Shown: positions 36,901 through 45,417 of the stretch, piece after piece
How positions within the stretch are numbered: the first letter of the stretch is position 1
How the letters are laid out: the number at the start of each line of letters is the position of its first letter
Source of the DNA: Caryophanales bacterium
Lineage (GTDB): Bacteria > Bacillota_I > Bacilli_A > RF39 > UBA660
Length of the DNA stretch: 64,000 nucleotides
Direction: 5' to 3'
Assembly: GCA_016282155.1 (NCBI GenBank)
Contig: JAEEJY010000030.1
Coordinates: forward strand, 28,483 to 92,482
Program-made: the position numbers and the translations under genes
The notes under the pieces: generated by a model
The model's input: only the letters and a program-made list of their open reading frames with translations
Told to the model about the DNA's origin: nothing
Database searches by the model: none

Positions 36901-37512
36901 AATGGTTTATATCGTGTTAACTTAACTGGTACAAGTAATAAAAATATTACTTTAAATGTTACTACAATGGCTGATAATTCAAGATTACCATCAGGAACAT
37001 ATTATTTAAAAATATCACCATATATCGCATATGATGGTATAAATACTAATACAATTAGCGAACAATTAATTAGTATTCCTGTTGTAGTAACAAATAGTTT
37101 TACAACAAGAAATTATATATATGATGTTATTATGGATGAAGCAAATAAGATTATTCCAAAAAATAGTATTACTAAAACTATTAATTTTTCTGTAATAGAG
37201 AAGGGAACATTTATCGCTCCATCAATAAGAGTATCTTTATATGAAAAAGATGATTTAACAGCATATAATCAAGATTATACAAAAGTAGATTTAGCTAATT
37301 ATATAAGTAATAATTTAACAAGTTTAGGTAATAATAATTACTTACTTGTTGCAAATCCTGTTCGTTATAATGGAACAGTAAATACTTATAATAATGTTAG
37401 TCTTACTTTTGATACAAGAAGATTTAATTATAATTCATACAAACTTGTATTTGAATTATATGATGGCAATACAAGAATTGGTATTGTTGATAAATACTTT
37501 ATAGTTAAATAG
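34000..37512 (+). CDS. giant secreted adhesin-like protein (1170 aa)
   Basis: The start at 34000 follows AGGTGATAGC. A Sec-type signal ends near IPAFASHKNK (about residue 35). The exodomain opens with LWDGSIASS...GDGTEENPYII, the entry motif of GLUG/ZmpA-type beta-helix adhesins. Short Thr/Gly-rich repeats follow (TITNVYNTGTTT, AGIVGVS, about residues 190-460). At least two bacterial-Ig-like repeats come next (YYIST-x-DWEEY-x-YYVIYAKVTD, then LSYYLSN-x-EWVTYTN-x-KMLYVKAVDN). The rest is long, Ser/Thr/Asn-rich and beta-predicted, with no LPxTG or C-terminal membrane anchor. Attachment may rely on the neighbouring exoproteins. Confidence 0.75.
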   Translation: MNKIKTFFSGLTKKQIILFIAIFICLLSFTVIPAFASHKNKINLNELSLWDGSIASSYRRGDGTEENPYIIASGEELAYLATNNEDTTNKYYKLSNNIVINNGIFEYEDNNILYTLDGDAYYVKPYTNQCYSDAELTSFVGRINIFPNIDNFKGNLDANSYTIYGLYMTDSTKEELALFTKLSGSIKDLYLENSFTYGGDITATLASTTSNATITNVLVNGITTSNSTVKEKTITKTVGDIQEASTSTELTVTRNLDYKQDTANLKNSKVTGTVTLSAGDLTTTNLTINGIRVTSNNFELDLGTNYINKLVVKMTSPNPTVVTVSNIIYEETYYESVTSNIVGIAKSSTLTGLINNGKVFGNTIGAGIVGVSVDTTLTDAYNTGAITGSVSAGIIGETLNTPTTITNVYNTGTTTYGLVGIINASSTTTLTSVFDPTTSIKIGARVSTVNIVNGYKLSGNDVGFTTTTEANLKNVTFMNNLGFITYDEEDIENKKWIYLADIYPVLYFDDITEPIAKININSHNWDHETYALSRINLKNNTTFNITTLSELRPIKEAYYYISTSSTPLTKEQIRNINDWEEYNSVVSLSQEGYYVIYAKVTDYNDEVYYLNSDILVLDKTGAVITIAIGNENVDHETSSYPIFYNANKNIVLSATDNLTGVKELSYYLSNTTLTNADLEETEWVTYTNAISFDSSSKKMLYVKAVDNNDNITYENTPYILVNGYTKSNLILGRSTSNNLNNISITNDSSISFTSTFTSSETLSNNKKHALVASTTLPVNTVITLIDNSNKKVYKYTVRGNEDTKYEEVGKYLYFLESFKTLKQTAEYYNETSSLTSDYKITIDFKDATIVNNISNLSVDMGIYDNSMIVVDTLQSTKNVFDIVKNAKANLFISSSFTGSIVYNSNSSTNIPILTGVSLTNNVFDTTIENKNIGLIMRLTDTSGNLVDKKYLKNLSLAINGDECSVNSNGLYRVNLTGTSNKNITLNVTTMADNSRLPSGTYYLKISPYIAYDGINTNTISEQLISIPVVVTNSFTTRNYIYDVIMDEANKIIPKNSITKTINFSVIEKGTFIAPSIRVSLYEKDDLTAYNQDYTKVDLANYISNNLTSLGNNNYLLVANPVRYNGTVNTYNNVSLTFDTRRFNYNSYKLVFELYDGNTRIGIVDKYFIVK

Positions 37513-37527
37513 AAAGGAGTGATAGAA

Positions 37528-38088
37528 GTGAGAGTAAAATATAAAATATTATTAATATTATTTGTTCTTACAATTATTGTTTTAGGTTCAGGAATAACAT
37601 ATTCTATTTTCACTTCTAGAGCTCAAACTTCTCTAGCAAGTCAGGATATAGCAAAATTCGTTTTTGATGCACGTCTTCTTGATAGCATTGAAGTTCCTTT
37701 AACAAGTATTAAACCGGGAGATACAAAAGAATACGAATTTAGCGTTAGTAATAATTCGCTTATTAATAATGCTACAGCGGTAAGTAATGTAACTCTTGAA
37801 TATCAGATAAATATTAGTACATATCATTTTATGCCACTATCTATTCGTTTAATTAAAATGGATGGAACTATGCAAGATCTTGAGTGTACCGAAGAAAGTT
37901 ATTCCCGTAATGAAGAGAATAAACTTATTTGTAATACACCAACGCAAACAATGGCTTATGATGTTATGGATAATGATGCATATAAATTAATAATTACATT
38001 CCCAAGTAGATATAATACAGAAGCATATACAAATTTAGTTGATTATATAGATTTAGAAATAAATAGTTGGCAGAAGGTAGAGGGATAG
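37528..38088 (+). CDS. camelysin/TasA-like exoprotein with SipW-type leader
   Basis: A GTG at 37528 has AAAGGAG 8 bases upstream and gives 186 residues. The leader has a hydrophobic stretch ending LGSGITYSIFTSRA, close to the SipW-cognate pattern. The mature part carries IKPGDTKEYEFSVSNNS, typical of TasA/camelysin beta-sandwiches, and a Cys pair near the C-terminus. It is probably a minor filament subunit or anchor processed by a SipW-type peptidase. Confidence 0.75.
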   Translation: MRVKYKILLILFVLTIIVLGSGITYSIFTSRAQTSLASQDIAKFVFDARLLDSIEVPLTSIKPGDTKEYEFSVSNNSLINNATAVSNVTLEYQINISTYHFMPLSIRLIKMDGTMQDLECTEESYSRNEENKLICNTPTQTMAYDVMDNDAYKLIITFPSRYNTEAYTNLVDYIDLEINSWQKVEG

Positions 38089-38089
38089 T

Positions 38090-38959
38090 ATGGATAAGAG
38101 TAAGAAAGTTATATTTATCTTTTTAGGAATTGTTGTATTACTTCTTGTCGTTATTAATGGAATATCATATGCCAAATATGCATCTAAATCTGCTTGGAAT
38201 TATTATTTAAAATCTAAAGGTTTTTACTTTGAAAGTGAAACTTTAGGAATAAATTCCAAAACAAATGTTAATAATTTATGGGATGGTGAAAGAGTATACT
38301 TTGATATAAGTAATTACTTAAGTGATTCAAAAGTAACTGATTTTGATATTAATTATACAGTTACTTGTACAACAAATAATAGTAGTAATTGTTATATAAA
38401 TGGAACTAATAGTAGTACATATCAAGCAACACTTTCACATTATAAAAGTTGTATTAATGACACCGAAGATGGTGTTGATACAAAAAATATGAATCAAGTT
38501 ACTTGCGAAAGTAATGGTTATACATATAGGGCATCTAAATCAACAAGTAATTTATATTTTACAGTTGATGATGATAGTGATGTAGCTGTAACTATAACAG
38601 TAACTGCAACAAGTCCTTATACAAAAACTTTAACTGGGGTGTTTAACTTACATAAAAATGTAGGTGAAAATGAAAGAGTAAAACATAATGTTAATGATCA
38701 TAGTGATTATTATTCATTAGTTGTTTCCAATCCAAGTAGTTCAAGTAGTTGTGTAAGAGTTAGTTGGGATAGTAGTAAACTACATATTGATGTTGATACA
38801 AATGATTTAGAAAGTTATGAAACATCAAGTGGATTTATTAATGAAATAGAGTTTGTTATCGCTGGTAATACTAGTGAAGAATTTATATTCTACGGCACAG
38901 GTGATAACTTAGGAATCACAAATTCTTCCTTTACACTTGAAGAATTTGATGGTTGCTAG
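38090..38959 (+). CDS. membrane-leader exoprotein (ISYAKYAS type)
   Basis: The 289-residue protein has a short basic N-terminus, a hydrophobic segment (8-26) and ISYAKYASKSA, another SipW-like junction. The exodomain is Asn/Ser/Thr-rich with Cys at several points (YTVTCTTNNSSNC, SSSSCVRVS) and a terminal Cys. No enzyme motif is visible. It begins one base after the preceding stop codon and is followed by the signal peptidase-like protein at 39004. Confidence 0.68.
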   Translation: MDKSKKVIFIFLGIVVLLLVVINGISYAKYASKSAWNYYLKSKGFYFESETLGINSKTNVNNLWDGERVYFDISNYLSDSKVTDFDINYTVTCTTNNSSNCYINGTNSSTYQATLSHYKSCINDTEDGVDTKNMNQVTCESNGYTYRASKSTSNLYFTVDDDSDVAVTITVTATSPYTKTLTGVFNLHKNVGENERVKHNVNDHSDYYSLVVSNPSSSSSCVRVSWDSSKLHIDVDTNDLESYETSSGFINEIEFVIAGNTSEEFIFYGTGDNLGITNSSFTLEEFDGC

Positions 38960-39003
38960 AACATAAGATTTGTGTTATTATGGAAATAGGATAGGTGAAG
39001 ATG

Positions 39004-39543
39004 ATGAAAGTAGTAGAAACAATTAAGAAAATTTTATTAACCATACTTGGCGTAGCTTTCTTTGCATTTGCTTTATGTATGACAATCTTATTATTATATT
39101 TTAATAAATATGGTGTAACTCAATTTGGAAATACATCACTTATAATAATTAATGAAGAAATAACAAGTGAAAAATATGTAAAAGGTGACTTAGTATCAGT
39201 AGATAAGCCTTTATTTGAAAAGATAGAAGTTGGTGACGAAATATTTGCTTACAGTGTAGATAAAAATCATATTCCACATGTTAATGTAGGGATCGTAGGA
39301 GAAAAATATGATAAAGACGCAGATAATTTAGCTATTTCTTTTGAAAATGGTGATACATTCTCTGATGAATATATCATTGGAAAAGCAACTAATGTACGTC
39401 ATAAAATAGGAACATTCTTATCAATAATTGAATCACAATGGGGATTCTTATTTATAATCTTAGTTCCTGGTTTCTTAATCTTTATATATGAAATTTATGC
39501 ATTAATCGTTGAAATTAAATATGGCGAAGAAGAAGAAAATTAA
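39004..39543 (+). CDS. SipW-like signal peptidase homologue without catalytic serine
   Basis: The 179-residue protein aligns with the active SipW at 45418. It shares an N-terminal anchor, the GDLVSV and IEVGDEIFAYS strands, a WGFLFI segment and a C-terminal membrane helix. Where SipW has SGSMEP, this protein has EEITSE, placing Ile53 at the nucleophile position; a His (His92, IPHVN) is kept. It is probably a non-catalytic paralogue, possibly a chaperone or regulatory subunit. ATG 39001 is an alternative start; 39004 gives better spacing after AGGTGA. Confidence 0.68.
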   Translation: MKVVETIKKILLTILGVAFFAFALCMTILLLYFNKYGVTQFGNTSLIIINEEITSEKYVKGDLVSVDKPLFEKIEVGDEIFAYSVDKNHIPHVNVGIVGEKYDKDADNLAISFENGDTFSDEYIIGKATNVRHKIGTFLSIIESQWGFLFIILVPGFLIFIYEIYALIVEIKYGEEEEN

Positions 39544-39566
39544 AAGCATCAATTGATGCTTTTTAA
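39540..39566 (+). terminator. terminator of the second cluster unit
   Basis: Stem AAAAGCATC/GATGCTTTT with loop AATT, then T. Confidence 0.85.
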
Positions 39567-39567
39567 T

Positions 39568-39595
39568 TTGACTTTATAGGGATTTGTGATATCAT
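39568..39595 (+). promoter_or_regulatory. promoter of the radical SAM gene
   Basis: TTGACT (39568-39573), 16 bases, TATCAT (39590-39595). Confidence 0.6.
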
Positions 39596-39617
39596 AAATG
39601 CCATTAGAGGTGATATC

Positions 39618-40487
39618 ATGGAAAATTTTAAAGTTGAGAAAATGTACCTTGAAGTTACAAGAAATTGTAATCTAGCTTGTAAGCACTGTTTACGAGGAAA
39701 TAAAGAATTTCAAAATATCAGTTTTGAAACTATTGATAATGTTTTCCGTAGTATTAAAGAAATAGATGTTCTTTTACTATCCGGTGGTGAACCATTACTT
39801 GCGGTTAATGAATTAAAACATGTTGCCGAAGTCTTAAAAAATAATAATATTTTAGTTCATCGTATTGGTATTGTAACTAACGGAACTGTATTTAGTGAAT
39901 ATCAAAAAGAAGCTTTAGATGCATTATCAAGTAGTACATTATATTTGACTGTTGATGTATCCGGTGATAAATTCCATGATGAAGAAGTAGCACGCCTAGG
40001 TCTTGAAGAAAAAAGACAAAGAAACTATGAAGAATTAGAAGAATTATATAGTACAATGGTTTATAATCCAGCCGCTGTCGCAGGTAAGGGACAAATAATT
40101 TTGTCAAAAACAGGAAGAGCTAAAGATTTAACAGATAGTGAAATTAAATTAATTAATAATGCTGGTGAAAGAACTAATTATGTTTTTAAAGATAAAATAG
40201 ATTATCAAGAACAAGCTTCCTATGTAGTACCATATTATAGCGAAGGTAAAATATATGGTAATTTAAGTATTAGTACGAGAGGAACTGTAGTTGATACGGG
40301 ATTAGATTATACTACGGAAGATTCCTTATATGATGAATCTTTAGATTTAAATAAACATCATCTATTAACTTGTGTAAGAAACTTTATTTCTTACAAATTA
40401 CAAGATAAGGAAAACAGTGATTTATTTAATCAACAATACGTTAAAAAGCTTGAAAATATTGAATTTTATGCAAGAGGAAATGAGTAA
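39618..40487 (+). CDS. radical SAM enzyme
   Basis: The 289-residue protein has Cys17-xxx-Cys21-xx-Cys24 (RNCNLACKHCLRG), which binds the 4Fe-4S cluster, then LLLSGGEPLL, the SAM-binding GGE motif. A partial TIM barrel follows. No C-terminal SPASM-type Cys cluster is present (a single Cys in LLTCVRNF), so it is a small core-type member. It has its own promoter and terminator, so it may be independent of the surrounding surface genes. A role in modifying the exoproteins is speculative. Confidence 0.85.
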   Translation: MENFKVEKMYLEVTRNCNLACKHCLRGNKEFQNISFETIDNVFRSIKEIDVLLLSGGEPLLAVNELKHVAEVLKNNNILVHRIGIVTNGTVFSEYQKEALDALSSSTLYLTVDVSGDKFHDEEVARLGLEEKRQRNYEELEELYSTMVYNPAAVAGKGQIILSKTGRAKDLTDSEIKLINNAGERTNYVFKDKIDYQEQASYVVPYYSEGKIYGNLSISTRGTVVDTGLDYTTEDSLYDESLDLNKHHLLTCVRNFISYKLQDKENSDLFNQQYVKKLENIEFYARGNE

Positions 40488-40516
40488 AAAGTTAGAATGA
40501 AAATTCTAACTTTTTT
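40485..40516 (+). terminator. terminator after the radical SAM gene
   Basis: A 13-bp stem AAAAAGTTAGAAT/ATTCTAACTTTTT with loop GAAA. Confidence 0.9.
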
Positions 40517-40540
40517 ATTATCCTAATCGAGGTATTTTTA

Positions 40541-40569
40541 TTGTAAAAAATATAGTGTTATGGTAAAAT
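40541..40569 (+). promoter_or_regulatory. promoter of the peptidase-AAA+ unit
   Basis: TTGTAA (40541-40546), 17 bases, TAAAAT (40564-40569) with TGG before it. Confidence 0.6.
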
Positions 40570-40611
40570 GTATATAGAATAGTAAATAGGCTAAAGATAG
40601 CGAGGGATAGA

Positions 40612-42705
40612 ATGAATACAAAGAAAATGGGGTTGTACGAAAAAGTAATAAACATCATATTAGATATATTCATCTTTTTATTTGGTTTAATACTTTTAAT
40701 ATCATTATATAAAGGAATTCAAGTAAAAATATTAGGTAATAAATATTCAAGTTTCTTTGGATATGCTACTTTTGAAGTTCAAACTGGATCAATGCGTCCT
40801 ACTATTGAGGCTGGCGATTGGATCATAGTTAAAGTAACTGATGATATTAAAATAGGTGATATAGTAACTTATAGTAAAAATGATGAGTTCATAACACATA
40901 CTGTTATTGAATCATATAAGGGTACTTATATTACTAAAGGAGACGCTAATAATACAAAAGATGAACCTATTACTAAAGATCAAATAGTTGGTAAAGTAAC
41001 TAAGACATTAAAACATTTTGGTATATTTAGAAAAACATTATTTAATCCATATGTTTTAATAACATTAATTATTACTTTATATGTAATTGGATATGTTGTT
41101 AGAAAAAATAAAGAAGATAATTCAAAAGGTAAATTTGATGAATTTGTTAATAACTTTATCGAAAAGATGCAAGCAAAGAAAAAGGAAAAAGTGACTAAAG
41201 AGAAAGTTGTTAAGGAAAAAGTTATCAAAGAAGAGAAAAAAGAAGAAAAGAAAGTTGAGCCTATTGTTGAAGAAGTTAAATACGAACAAGTAAATGAAAC
41301 TCATGATGAAGTTGCTACTAAAGAAGATTTAGATTTAGCTCCACTTTCTGAAGAAGATTTAGATAAGACAATGTACTTTAGAGCGGTAAGTGTTGATGCT
41401 TCTGAACTAGATGAAACATATTTAAAAATTAAAGAAAATCAAAATGTTATTGAAGAAGCTGAAGCAAAAGAAGAAGAGAAGAAAAGAAAAATAAAAGAAA
41501 GAGAAGAAGAGGCAAGAAGAATTAGAGAAGAAGCTAATATTCCTGTTGATGAATCCTTAATTAAAGAATCTCTTGAAATGCTTAAGAAAAAAGCTAAACG
41601 TAAATTTAAAAATATAATTGAAAAATCAATGTATATTAAAGAACAAGAATTAAGTGAGATAGTTGATATCTTGAATGGTAATGAAAAGAAATTAACTAAT
41701 GAAGCAACTATTAAGAATGAATTAATAAAAGCTTACATTGATGTTAAGTATTATAATTTCTGCGGTAATTATAATGCGGAATATACTTCAAAAAATATGA
41801 CAGTTAAAATAGTAGATACTATTAAAGATTTAGCTGAAAAAATGATTAAAGAATATAAGGGTAGTGATACTGCTTATAACGATAAAGTAATGAAGTATAC
41901 AAATATATTTATTCTTATTATGTATCTTGAACAAGTAGATGGTAATATTGAAGATGTAGAACCAATAAGAGAAATGTTCAAAAAGAAAATTACTAAATAC
42001 TTTAAAAATCAAAATATATCTGATGAAGATGTTAATAATATGATTACTAATATTATTAAAGTTCAAAAGAAATATCAATCAATGATTAGATATAGTTTGA
42101 AACAAATGGATACTAAAACATTTAGTCTTGAGTTTAATCAGTTAACAACTAAGAAAAATCTATATGGTTTAATCTTAGCTCATAATATTGAATTCAGTAA
42201 GGTATATAGTGAATATATCGTTGATAAGACTTATTCTGAAGGAATAATAGCTGAAGATAAAACAATGATTATGGCAACACTTTTATCTACAAAGATAGTA
42301 GAAGATATGTTAGCAAGTGATTTTAAGAAGAAATACTTAATGTATATACCTAAAACTTTATATGCAAAAGAAAATAAGTTAAAACAATTACTTGATTTAA
42401 CTAATGATGAATATATTAAAAATGTTGTAATTAACTTAATTGATTACAAGACATTAATTGAAAATAAGAAAATGGTTAAAGACTTAGTAAAAGAAGGGTA
42501 TAAATTTGGTGTTATATTTACTGATGATGATACTATTAAAGCTAAAGACCAAGCAATTATTAATGTTGCTGAATATATCTTTATTGGTAAGAAAAAAACA
42601 AGTGCAGCTGAATTAGTTGCCATGATACCAGCTCCCGCAAGAGTGAATATCGTTTTTGAAAATATAATTTCTAAAGTAGAATATCCTGTAGCAGGTGGTG
42701 AATAA
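40612..42705 (+). CDS. SipW-type signal peptidase fused to a large cytoplasmic helical domain
   Basis: The first 180 residues form a SipW-type (Ser/His) signal peptidase. It has a membrane anchor, QTGSMRPTI with nucleophile Ser60, FITHTV with His96, TKGDANN, and a second membrane helix near 142-163. About 510 further residues then extend into the cytoplasm: a Lys/Glu-rich linker (about 180-310), then helical sequence with no recognised domain. Usual SipW proteins are about 190 residues, so the fusion is unusual. It starts the unit with the McrB-like ATPase, the DUF2357 protein and a second SipW. A link between cleavage and a cytoplasmic machine is inferred. Confidence 0.78.
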   Translation: MNTKKMGLYEKVINIILDIFIFLFGLILLISLYKGIQVKILGNKYSSFFGYATFEVQTGSMRPTIEAGDWIIVKVTDDIKIGDIVTYSKNDEFITHTVIESYKGTYITKGDANNTKDEPITKDQIVGKVTKTLKHFGIFRKTLFNPYVLITLIITLYVIGYVVRKNKEDNSKGKFDEFVNNFIEKMQAKKKEKVTKEKVVKEKVIKEEKKEEKKVEPIVEEVKYEQVNETHDEVATKEDLDLAPLSEEDLDKTMYFRAVSVDASELDETYLKIKENQNVIEEAEAKEEEKKRKIKEREEEARRIREEANIPVDESLIKESLEMLKKKAKRKFKNIIEKSMYIKEQELSEIVDILNGNEKKLTNEATIKNELIKAYIDVKYYNFCGNYNAEYTSKNMTVKIVDTIKDLAEKMIKEYKGSDTAYNDKVMKYTNIFILIMYLEQVDGNIEDVEPIREMFKKKITKYFKNQNISDEDVNNMITNIIKVQKKYQSMIRYSLKQMDTKTFSLEFNQLTTKKNLYGLILAHNIEFSKVYSEYIVDKTYSEGIIAEDKTMIMATLLSTKIVEDMLASDFKKKYLMYIPKTLYAKENKLKQLLDLTNDEYIKNVVINLIDYKTLIENKKMVKDLVKEGYKFGVIFTDDDTIKAKDQAIINVAEYIFIGKKKTSAAELVAMIPAPARVNIVFENIISKVEYPVAGGE

Positions 42706-42707
42706 TT

Positions 42708-44258
42708 ATGAATACATTTTTCAGATTCTTTTATGAATTTATTTCTATATTCTTTGAAGGTCTATTTGGGATCTTCAAAGGATTATTTGCTGGAATAGGT
42801 CAAATGTTTAATTTTACTAATTATTCCAAAATTATCGATAATTATAAAGAAAGTTTTAATGGTGGTGAATGGATATTCGTAGTTATTTCTGTTATTGTTT
42901 TAGTATTAATTGCTTTAGCAATAGGAATATTAATATTCTTTGCTGTTAAAAAGATTATTAATTATCGTAAGAAAAACTTAAATCAAGAAGAGCTACTTGA
43001 AGAAATAGCTACTCTTAATGATAAAGTTAAAAAACTTATGAAAGAAAAAGATGACATCATGGCAATGAAAGTTTCTCAATTAGGATTGAAGCCTGGTGAG
43101 GAAGAAGAAACTGAGGCTGGTGAGGGAGAAGAGAAAGAAGAAACAACAGAAACAGAAAAAGCTCTTGAAGATAATCCAGATATCAGATTTCCTAAACTTG
43201 TTGCTATTGATCAAGCAAGAGAAGGATTTAAACCTAAAAATTATGGTAATACATTCACTCTAGAAGAATTAATTGATGACTTTAGATGCTTTGCCGCAAG
43301 TCAATTACATCTATATTATGACTTTGTATTATTAAGACCATTCTTTGCTGGTTTAGCGTGTGGTAAGTTAATAATCCTACAAGGTATCTCTGGTACAGGT
43401 AAAACTTCCTTAGCGTATGCTTGGGGAAAATTCGTTAAACAAGATTCCTGTGTATCATCAGTTGAACCTTCATGGCGTGATAAATCAGACTTCTTAGGTT
43501 ACTTCAATGAATTTACTAAGAAGTTTAATGAAACAAAAGCTCTAGGAGAAATATATAATGCTGGCTTTGATGATGATATTCATACAATCATCCTAGATGA
43601 AATGAACTTAGCCCGTGTTGAATACTACTTCGCTGATTTACTATCTATCCTTGAAATGCCAGATCGTAAAGAATGGTTAGTAGATATTGTACCTAGTACA
43701 TGGCCTGCCGATCCTAAGAAAATTGAACATGGTAAGTTAAGACTTCCAGGTAACTTATGGTATATCGGTACAATCAATAACGATGACTCAACATTTATGG
43801 TTACTGATAAAGTATATGACCGTGCTATGCCAATCGACATTAATACTAAAGTAGATCCATTTAAATGTCGTGAACAAGAAGCAGTTGATATAAACTCAAG
43901 TTACTTAGAAAGTTTATTTGACCAAGCTATTAAAGACCATCCAGTATCTGATAAAGGTCTTGAACTTGTTAAAGAAATGGATAATTATGTTATTGAACAT
44001 TTCCGTATTGCGTTTGGTAATCGTATTATGAAACAACTTAATACATTTGTACCAGTTTATGTAGCGTGCGGTGGTGATGAATATTCAGCTATTGACTACT
44101 TCATCGCAAGAAAGATTTTACGTAAATTTGATCAATTAAGTATCCAATTCATTCGTGATGAAATTGATCCATTTATTACATACTTAAATAAAACATTTGG
44201 TAAAGGTGTTATGAAAGAATGTATCGCCTTTATGGAAAATGTTAAGAAAAATATTTAG
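42708..44258 (+). CDS. membrane-anchored McrB-like AAA+ ATPase
   Basis: The 516-residue protein has a hydrophobic N-terminus, a clear membrane helix (about 54-82), a coiled coil (95-120) and an acidic linker. It then carries an AAA+ domain of the McrB/AAA_5 kind: Walker A GISGTGKT (226-233), Walker B IILDEMN (D297, E298), and sensor WYIGTINNDDSTF. McrB itself is a soluble GTPase that drives a restriction nuclease; this one is tethered to the membrane and followed by a DUF2357-like protein. It probably powers a step of exoprotein assembly or processing. Confidence 0.8.
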   Translation: MNTFFRFFYEFISIFFEGLFGIFKGLFAGIGQMFNFTNYSKIIDNYKESFNGGEWIFVVISVIVLVLIALAIGILIFFAVKKIINYRKKNLNQEELLEEIATLNDKVKKLMKEKDDIMAMKVSQLGLKPGEEEETEAGEGEEKEETTETEKALEDNPDIRFPKLVAIDQAREGFKPKNYGNTFTLEELIDDFRCFAASQLHLYYDFVLLRPFFAGLACGKLIILQGISGTGKTSLAYAWGKFVKQDSCVSSVEPSWRDKSDFLGYFNEFTKKFNETKALGEIYNAGFDDDIHTIILDEMNLARVEYYFADLLSILEMPDRKEWLVDIVPSTWPADPKKIEHGKLRLPGNLWYIGTINNDDSTFMVTDKVYDRAMPIDINTKVDPFKCREQEAVDINSSYLESLFDQAIKDHPVSDKGLELVKEMDNYVIEHFRIAFGNRIMKQLNTFVPVYVACGGDEYSAIDYFIARKILRKFDQLSIQFIRDEIDPFITYLNKTFGKGVMKECIAFMENVKKNI

Positions 44259-44276
44259 TGAAAGGACTGTTTATAT

Positions 44277-45413
44277 ATGGCAAAATTATTTGGTGATTTT
44301 ATTGATGAAAATCTAAGAGAAGAAGCAAAAACATTTGCAAAAAAGACCAAATCAGAAATGCATTTCAATCTAGATTTATCTGGTGGTTTAAATGATCTTG
44401 AATGGTTAGATATAATTGAAGAAGTTTGTCCATATATTGATAATGTTGTAAGACATCCTAAACTAACACTAATTCGTGAAGAACTAACTGTTAAAACAGA
44501 AAAATCAAAGAAAGTTAATGTGGCGAGCGTTAAAGACTTAGCTCGTCACACTAACTACATAACTAAGGTTGATAAGAAAACTGATGAGGTTCAACCAGAA
44601 AAGATTCTTGATATAAGAAATGAAGAAACATACAATATTTATGAAAATCGTTTCTTATTTACTTTAATAGATAATCTAAATAGATTTATGCTAAAGAAGG
44701 AAGACTTACTTAAGAATCTTGAAATGAAAAATCATAAAATGCTTGAATATGTAGGAAATTCTAAAACTAGTAGAGAAAAAGTTCATATTGAAGTTAAAGT
44801 TACGAGTGAAGAATTACCGAAAAATGAAAATGATCCAAGTTTAGACGATGATGTAAATAGTATTTTATTTAGAGTGCGTCGTATAAGAGAATATTTAACA
44901 AGTTGGGAAAAGAGTGAAATGATAAAGACTCTTGCTAAGTTACATGTTCCTCCTGTACTAGCACCTCTTAAAAGAACAAATATAATTATAAAGAATCCTA
45001 ACTTCCAAATGGCTGTTAAGTTATGGAACTTCTTCCAAACTTATGGCATTGATGAAGAGGAACCATCTAAAAATGTTATTGATACAGATGGTGATGAAAA
45101 GTTAATATCATTTTTAGATAGGGCTTTCTTATTTGACTATTTGATGTTAGATTCAGTAGCGAAGAAGAAAAAAGAAGAGAAAGAAAAATTATGTAAGGTA
45201 GTTATCCTAATGTTATCTGAGGAAATAGAAAGAACATTAAGATACTTAAATGATAACGGTTTTGATTTAACTAAAGAAGAATTGTTATCGAATATTGTCA
45301 AAGAAATTAAATATGAAAAAGGTACTCGTTTAGTTGGAACTGACGATGTAAAGAAAAAATTCAAATCTGTAATGGATGAATACTTAGAAAGGACACAAGA
45401 AAATTTAGAGTGA
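44277..45413 (+). CDS. DUF2357/McrC-like partner without visible nuclease domain
   Basis: The 378-residue protein contains EETYNIYENRFLFTLIDNL (about residues 117-135), close to the DUF2357 signature (T-x-ENRF) of McrC-like partners of McrB ATPases. McrC-like proteins normally end in a PD-(D/E)XK nuclease; I see no such motif in the C-terminal half, which is charged and helical. It follows the AAA+ gene by 18 bases and ends four bases before the sipW start. It probably acts as adaptor or activator of the ATPase. Confidence 0.68.
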   Translation: MAKLFGDFIDENLREEAKTFAKKTKSEMHFNLDLSGGLNDLEWLDIIEEVCPYIDNVVRHPKLTLIREELTVKTEKSKKVNVASVKDLARHTNYITKVDKKTDEVQPEKILDIRNEETYNIYENRFLFTLIDNLNRFMLKKEDLLKNLEMKNHKMLEYVGNSKTSREKVHIEVKVTSEELPKNENDPSLDDDVNSILFRVRRIREYLTSWEKSEMIKTLAKLHVPPVLAPLKRTNIIIKNPNFQMAVKLWNFFQTYGIDEEEPSKNVIDTDGDEKLISFLDRAFLFDYLMLDSVAKKKKEEKEKLCKVVILMLSEEIERTLRYLNDNGFDLTKEELLSNIVKEIKYEKGTRLVGTDDVKKKFKSVMDEYLERTQENLE

Positions 45414-45417
45414 TAAT

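Noticed and set aside
42708..45413. A classical McrBC restriction system
   Set aside because: The AAA+ protein is membrane-anchored, the partner shows no nuclease motif, there is no specificity or methyl-binding domain, and the genes sit in one unit with signal peptidases and an exoprotein.
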